Source: CAZAFD01 sp964484785
GTDB taxonomy: Bacteria > Pseudomonadota > Alphaproteobacteria > Rickettsiales > UBA1997
Assembly: GCA_964484785.1 (NCBI GenBank)
Contig: CAZAFD010000006.1
Span: forward strand, 1-36,079
Length of the DNA stretch: 36,079 nt
Direction of reading: 5' to 3'
The position numbers and the translations under genes were made by a program. The first letter of the stretch is position 1. Each line of letters starts with the position of its first letter. The notes under the pieces are model-generated. The model ran no database searches. It saw only the letters and a program-made list of their open reading frames with translations, and was not told the origin of the DNA. Below, piece after piece: positions 33,036 to 36,079 of the stretch.

Positions 33036-35060
33036 ATGATTGATAGTGATAAGATATCATCTGATAAAAAAACAGATCCTAGAGCAGCTGTAAATGAATT
33101 GCTTAAAAACGGCAAGGCGAAGGGTTTTTTAACCTATGATGAGGTTAATAATAAGTTTGATTCTAGGCTTAATAATCCAGAGAAATTATCAGAAGTTATC
33201 TCTATTTTAGAGGGAGCTGGAATTGCTATGGTCAAATCTGAAGCAGAATATAATGCAAGTAAAACCCATGGAAGTAACAAAGAGAATAGTGGTTATAGTA
33301 CTTCGACTAATTTAGATGATGTATTGATCAGAAATACTGAGGATCCAGTAAAGGCATACCTAAGATTAATTAATGGAATTTCTCTATTAACGAGAGAAGA
33401 AGAGGTGGCTGTGGCAATGCGAATTGATAAGAGTAAGGCCGCAATAATGAAGAACCTTTTTAGTCTTCCTTTTGTGTTTAAATATATTTTAGATTGGTAT
33501 AACGGATTAAGCACTGGTTCATTTCTACTTAGAGACTTAATAAAGATTGATGAAACTGGTACCTCTGATCTAGGGATGGATGACTATTCCGAAAACATGG
33601 AAGATGATGATGCTATGATGCTTGGTAAGGATGAAGATGTTGTGCGTGATGATGACTATCTTGATGACGAATCGGAAGGTTTGATTAGTTCAATCTTTAC
33701 TAGCGATGATCAAGACGTAGATGAAGTTTTGGAGAAGAATGATGATAAGATAAATGATGATTATGAGATGTTTGAAGATAATGATGATTCTTCTGAAGAA
33801 AAGGATGCAAATGCCATATTGGGTAATGTCGAAAGATCTCTTCTGCCAAAGGCTTTATTAACACTGGAAAGTGCAAGCGTGATAGTACAAAACATTCTTG
33901 CTATCATTGATAATGATTTTTTAGGGGATCACCTTAATAATCCTAAATTAAAGAAATTATTAGCAGAACTATACAAAACTATTTGTGAACTATCTTTAAA
34001 TGATGCTCTTATAGCCAACATTCTAAAAGAGATCGACAAGGCTGATGCTAAGATTTTAGACTTACATAAAAGTGTAGTGAAACTTTCTGGTGATTATTTA
34101 CCAAAGAAAGAATTTTTAGATCACTATGATATGTGTCTTTTAGGAAGAGATTGGATTGAAAGCATTAGGAATCTCCACGATAAAAATTGGGACAAGATGT
34201 TGGATGAGGTTGAGGATGAAATATTAGATCTTCACGATAAAGTATATAGGGTATGTAAATTAATAGGTTTATCTCCTGCAGATTTTGGAAAGTTTGTAAA
34301 GGAACTAAAATGTCATAGAAAGGAAGAAGAAGCCGCTAAAAAGGAAATGATTAATGCCAATCTACGATTGGTTATTTCAATTGCCAAGAGATACATTAAT
34401 AGAGGTTTACAGTTTTTAGATCTTATCCAGGAGGGTAATATAGGTCTTATGAAGGCTGTCGAAAAGTTTGAATATAAGCGTGGCTATAAGTTTTCTACAT
34501 ACTCAACATGGTGGATAAGGCAAGCTATTACAAGAGCTATAGCTGATCAATCTAGAATTATAAGGGTTCCTATTCACATGGTGGAAACCATTAATAAGAT
34601 TTCAAAAACATCTAGATATTTAACTCAACAACTTGGTAGAACGCCAAGTATTCAAGAGATAGCAGATAAGTTATTAATGCCTGTAGAAAAAGTATCTAAA
34701 GCCTTAAAAAATTCAAAGGATCCGATTAGTCTAGATTCTCCTATAGGTGGAGATGATGAAGAGAGTATGATAGGAGATTTTATTGAAGATGCTACAGCAG
34801 TTTCCCCTATTAAGGCTAGTATGTACAATAATCTCAAGGAAATTACTTCACAGATGCTTTCTGGCTTGACCCCAAGGGAGGAAAGGGTTTTAAGGATGAG
34901 ATTTGGTATAGGTATAGATACAGACCATACCCTTGAAGAGGTTGGTAAGATATTTTCTGTGACGCGAGAAAGAATTAGACAAATTGAAGCTAAGGCCTTA
35001 AGAAAATTACAGCATCCAAAACGCGCAGAAAAATTAAAACAATTCTTAGAAGATAGTTAA
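33036..35060 (+). CDS. rpoD: RNA polymerase primary sigma factor RpoD (sigma-70)
   Basis: 674 residues. Region 1.1 lies near residues 15-70, region 1.2 begins NTEDPVKAYLRLINGISLLT (about residue 100), region 2 starts near 438 (MINANLRLVISIAKRYINRG) and includes the -10 recognition segment KFSTYSTWWIRQAITRAIAD, region 3 follows from about 520, and region 4 (LTPREERVLRMRFGIGIDTD, then VTRERIRQIEAKALRKLQHP) ends the protein. Residues about 175-258 between regions 1.2 and 2 form a strongly acidic insert rich in Asp and Glu; acidic stretches there also occur in other sigma-70 proteins. AAGG precedes the ATG. All core regions are intact. Confidence 0.98.
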   Translation: MIDSDKISSDKKTDPRAAVNELLKNGKAKGFLTYDEVNNKFDSRLNNPEKLSEVISILEGAGIAMVKSEAEYNASKTHGSNKENSGYSTSTNLDDVLIRNTEDPVKAYLRLINGISLLTREEEVAVAMRIDKSKAAIMKNLFSLPFVFKYILDWYNGLSTGSFLLRDLIKIDETGTSDLGMDDYSENMEDDDAMMLGKDEDVVRDDDYLDDESEGLISSIFTSDDQDVDEVLEKNDDKINDDYEMFEDNDDSSEEKDANAILGNVERSLLPKALLTLESASVIVQNILAIIDNDFLGDHLNNPKLKKLLAELYKTICELSLNDALIANILKEIDKADAKILDLHKSVVKLSGDYLPKKEFLDHYDMCLLGRDWIESIRNLHDKNWDKMLDEVEDEILDLHDKVYRVCKLIGLSPADFGKFVKELKCHRKEEEAAKKEMINANLRLVISIAKRYINRGLQFLDLIQEGNIGLMKAVEKFEYKRGYKFSTYSTWWIRQAITRAIADQSRIIRVPIHMVETINKISKTSRYLTQQLGRTPSIQEIADKLLMPVEKVSKALKNSKDPISLDSPIGGDDEESMIGDFIEDATAVSPIKASMYNNLKEITSQMLSGLTPREERVLRMRFGIGIDTDHTLEEVGKIFSVTRERIRQIEAKALRKLQHPKRAEKLKQFLEDS

Positions 35061-35090
35061 TAAATTTTTAGTGCTGTTATTTAGGCAGCT

Positions 35091-35237
35091 ATGGGCCAGA
35101 GCAGTATGGATTGTTTAGGTGTTCAAGATGAGGTGCGTTTTTTTACAAGCTTGGATAGACAGTGTGAGTGTTGTTACAACAGAAGTAAAAAGTGTTTTTT
35201 AAAGAGGCTCTTAACAGGTGGGGTACTGTTTTTATAA
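35091..35237 (+). CDS. Possible small Cys-rich protein downstream of rpoD
   Basis: A 48-codon frame with AGG five bases before its ATG. It encodes five cysteines (C8, C25, C27, C28, C35; segment QCECCYNRSKKC) in a sequence otherwise poor in repeats. It fills most of the 292-base gap between rpoD and the convergent pilin-like gene. It is unlike any family I know and could be chance. Confidence 0.25.
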   Translation: MGQSSMDCLGVQDEVRFFTSLDRQCECCYNRSKKCFLKRLLTGGVLFL

Positions 35238-35352
35238 AGCATTAGGTTATAGTGTGTAAATTGCGTATCCAATAAGTATTAACCCTTATTCATGAAAATG
35301 GGTCTATATCAAGTTGAAAACATCATAGAATATGATAATATGTTTTGTGGTG

Positions 35353-36079
35353 CTATTTTAAATAGTTATATATAGTTATATTTAAATAAGATTTTTTTGT
35401 GCTTGTATCAACAAAACAGCCCATTGATATCTTATTATCACTATATGTTAACTGACCTGCTTTGAGTAGGTCTTCACGAGATTTTTGAATAGCAACTAAT
35501 TCTTGGTTTAGTTGGTTATATATAGGATGATTTGGTCCATAATATTCCATTTCTGTTTTTATTTGGTTGACCCAGCTATCATCAAAGTTATTATACTTAC
35601 CGCCTTGTCCACTTGTATAGGTTTTAATAAATTTAGTTAGTATTTTTTTACAGAGAGTAGTATCTAATGTACGATGACCGCAGCATTTTGTATCATAATT
35701 ATAGTCTGCTCCATAATTAATTTTTAACTGACCGCTTGAGACGAGCGTCTTATATCCACCCCATGGATCTAGACTGCTCCAAAAGTAAGGTTTTATTTTA
35801 GATTTATACGCTCCCCAACCAGCATCGTGCTGGCCGTCAGAAGAAAGCTTAAGTTTTGATTTATCTAAATAGCCGGCATCCATTAGCAACTTGAAAGTAG
35901 TAGCTTGCCCCCCATATGCTTCTGCTACTCTACAGGATTTTTTGCCCTTATTACCCGCACAATATTGTTGTATAGCTGTATCTATTGTTTGGAATTCATT
36001 CCATATAGTAATAACTCTAGCCTGATCAATTAAAGCCCTTCCTCCTATTACTGCACTAATAAGAAGACCTATTATGATA
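35353..36079 (-). CDS. Type IV pilin/pseudopilin-like protein, 5' end outside the window
   Basis: The frame is open from the right edge to a TAG at 35353 (242 codons visible). The visible N-terminal end, IIIGLLISAVIGGRALIDQA followed by RVITIWNEFQTIDTAIQQY, is the end of a prepilin-type hydrophobic helix and the start of its amphipathic continuation. The expected prepilin peptidase site would lie just beyond the edge. The large C-terminal domain is Tyr/Lys/Gly-rich with several cysteines (CCGHRTLDTTLCKK). It could be a type II secretion or type IV pilus minor pilin. It is convergent with rpoD. Confidence 0.75.
   Translation of the reverse strand, partial: IIIGLLISAVIGGRALIDQARVITIWNEFQTIDTAIQQYCAGNKGKKSCRVAEAYGGQATTFKLLMDAGYLDKSKLKLSSDGQHDAGWGAYKSKIKPYFWSSLDPWGGYKTLVSSGQLKINYGADYNYDTKCCGHRTLDTTLCKKILTKFIKTYTSGQGGKYNNFDDSWVNQIKTEMEYYGPNHPIYNQLNQELVAIQKSREDLLKAGQLTYSDNKISMGCFVDTSTKKSYLNITIYNYLK

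Noticed and set aside
33558..33811. Acidic low-complexity stretch in RpoD as a novel insert
   Set aside because: Primary sigma factors commonly have an acidic non-conserved region between regions 1.2 and 2, so this is within the family's normal variation.
35061..35352. Terminator or tRNA after rpoD
   Set aside because: Only weak 4-5 bp stems (for example TGTTG-TTA-CAACA) without an adjoining T run, and no cloverleaf could be drawn.

Overview
The window is a very AT-rich bacterial chromosome segment that looks like an obligately host-associated alphaproteobacterium, most likely of the order Rickettsiales. The grounds are strong codon bias to A/T, a DsbA-like protein / SPOR protein / FtsB-like protein / dnaG / rpoD run, an F-type (Tra) type IV secretion cluster of the kind widespread in Rickettsiales, and small 8-stranded-barrel-type surface antigens. 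I cannot name the genus from sequence alone.

Layout. (1) 1-5570, minus strand: rplM-rpsI, a terminator, a small outer-membrane barrel gene, then a giant coiled-coil-like protein of at least 1184 residues that runs off the left edge and carries a recent internal 58-codon duplication. (2) 5805-21160, plus strand: sixteen tightly packed, often overlapping genes in near-canonical F order: traA, L, E, K, B, V, C, trbI, an S26-type signal peptidase (RP4 TraF-like), traW, U, trbC, traN, traF, H, G. This is a full set for envelope channel and pilus assembly. No relaxase (TraI) or coupling protein (TraD) is present in the window, and the cluster abuts housekeeping genes on both sides (divergent from rplM, overlapping the 3' end of truA). 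(3) 21154-25159, minus strand: truA, recR and two paralogous genes for exported helical proteins of unknown function; the upstream copy is broken by a one-base frameshift in a G tract. Both copies have similar promoters. (4) 25619-26292: a second barrel protein, a paralogue of the one in region 1, with a long AT-rich leader and a strong terminator. (5) 26398-35060, plus strand: two small hypothetical proteins, an RNHCP zinc-ribbon protein directly ahead of RNase J, a DsbA-like thiol oxidoreductase with a terminator, then SPOR protein, FtsB-like protein, dnaG and rpoD. (6) The right edge, minus strand, holds the 3' part of a type IV pilin/pseudopilin-like gene.

How the parts fit. Regions 2 to 4 are envelope-directed: the T4SS needs oxidative folding of cysteine-rich TraN, TraU and TraV, for which TraF (CDFC) and the DsbA-like protein (CSYC) are candidates. 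The barrel paralogues and the exported helical family are candidate surface or periplasmic components. A functional link between the helical proteins or the giant protein and the T4SS is only an inference from proximity. No tRNA, rRNA, CRISPR array, transposase or integrase was recognised.
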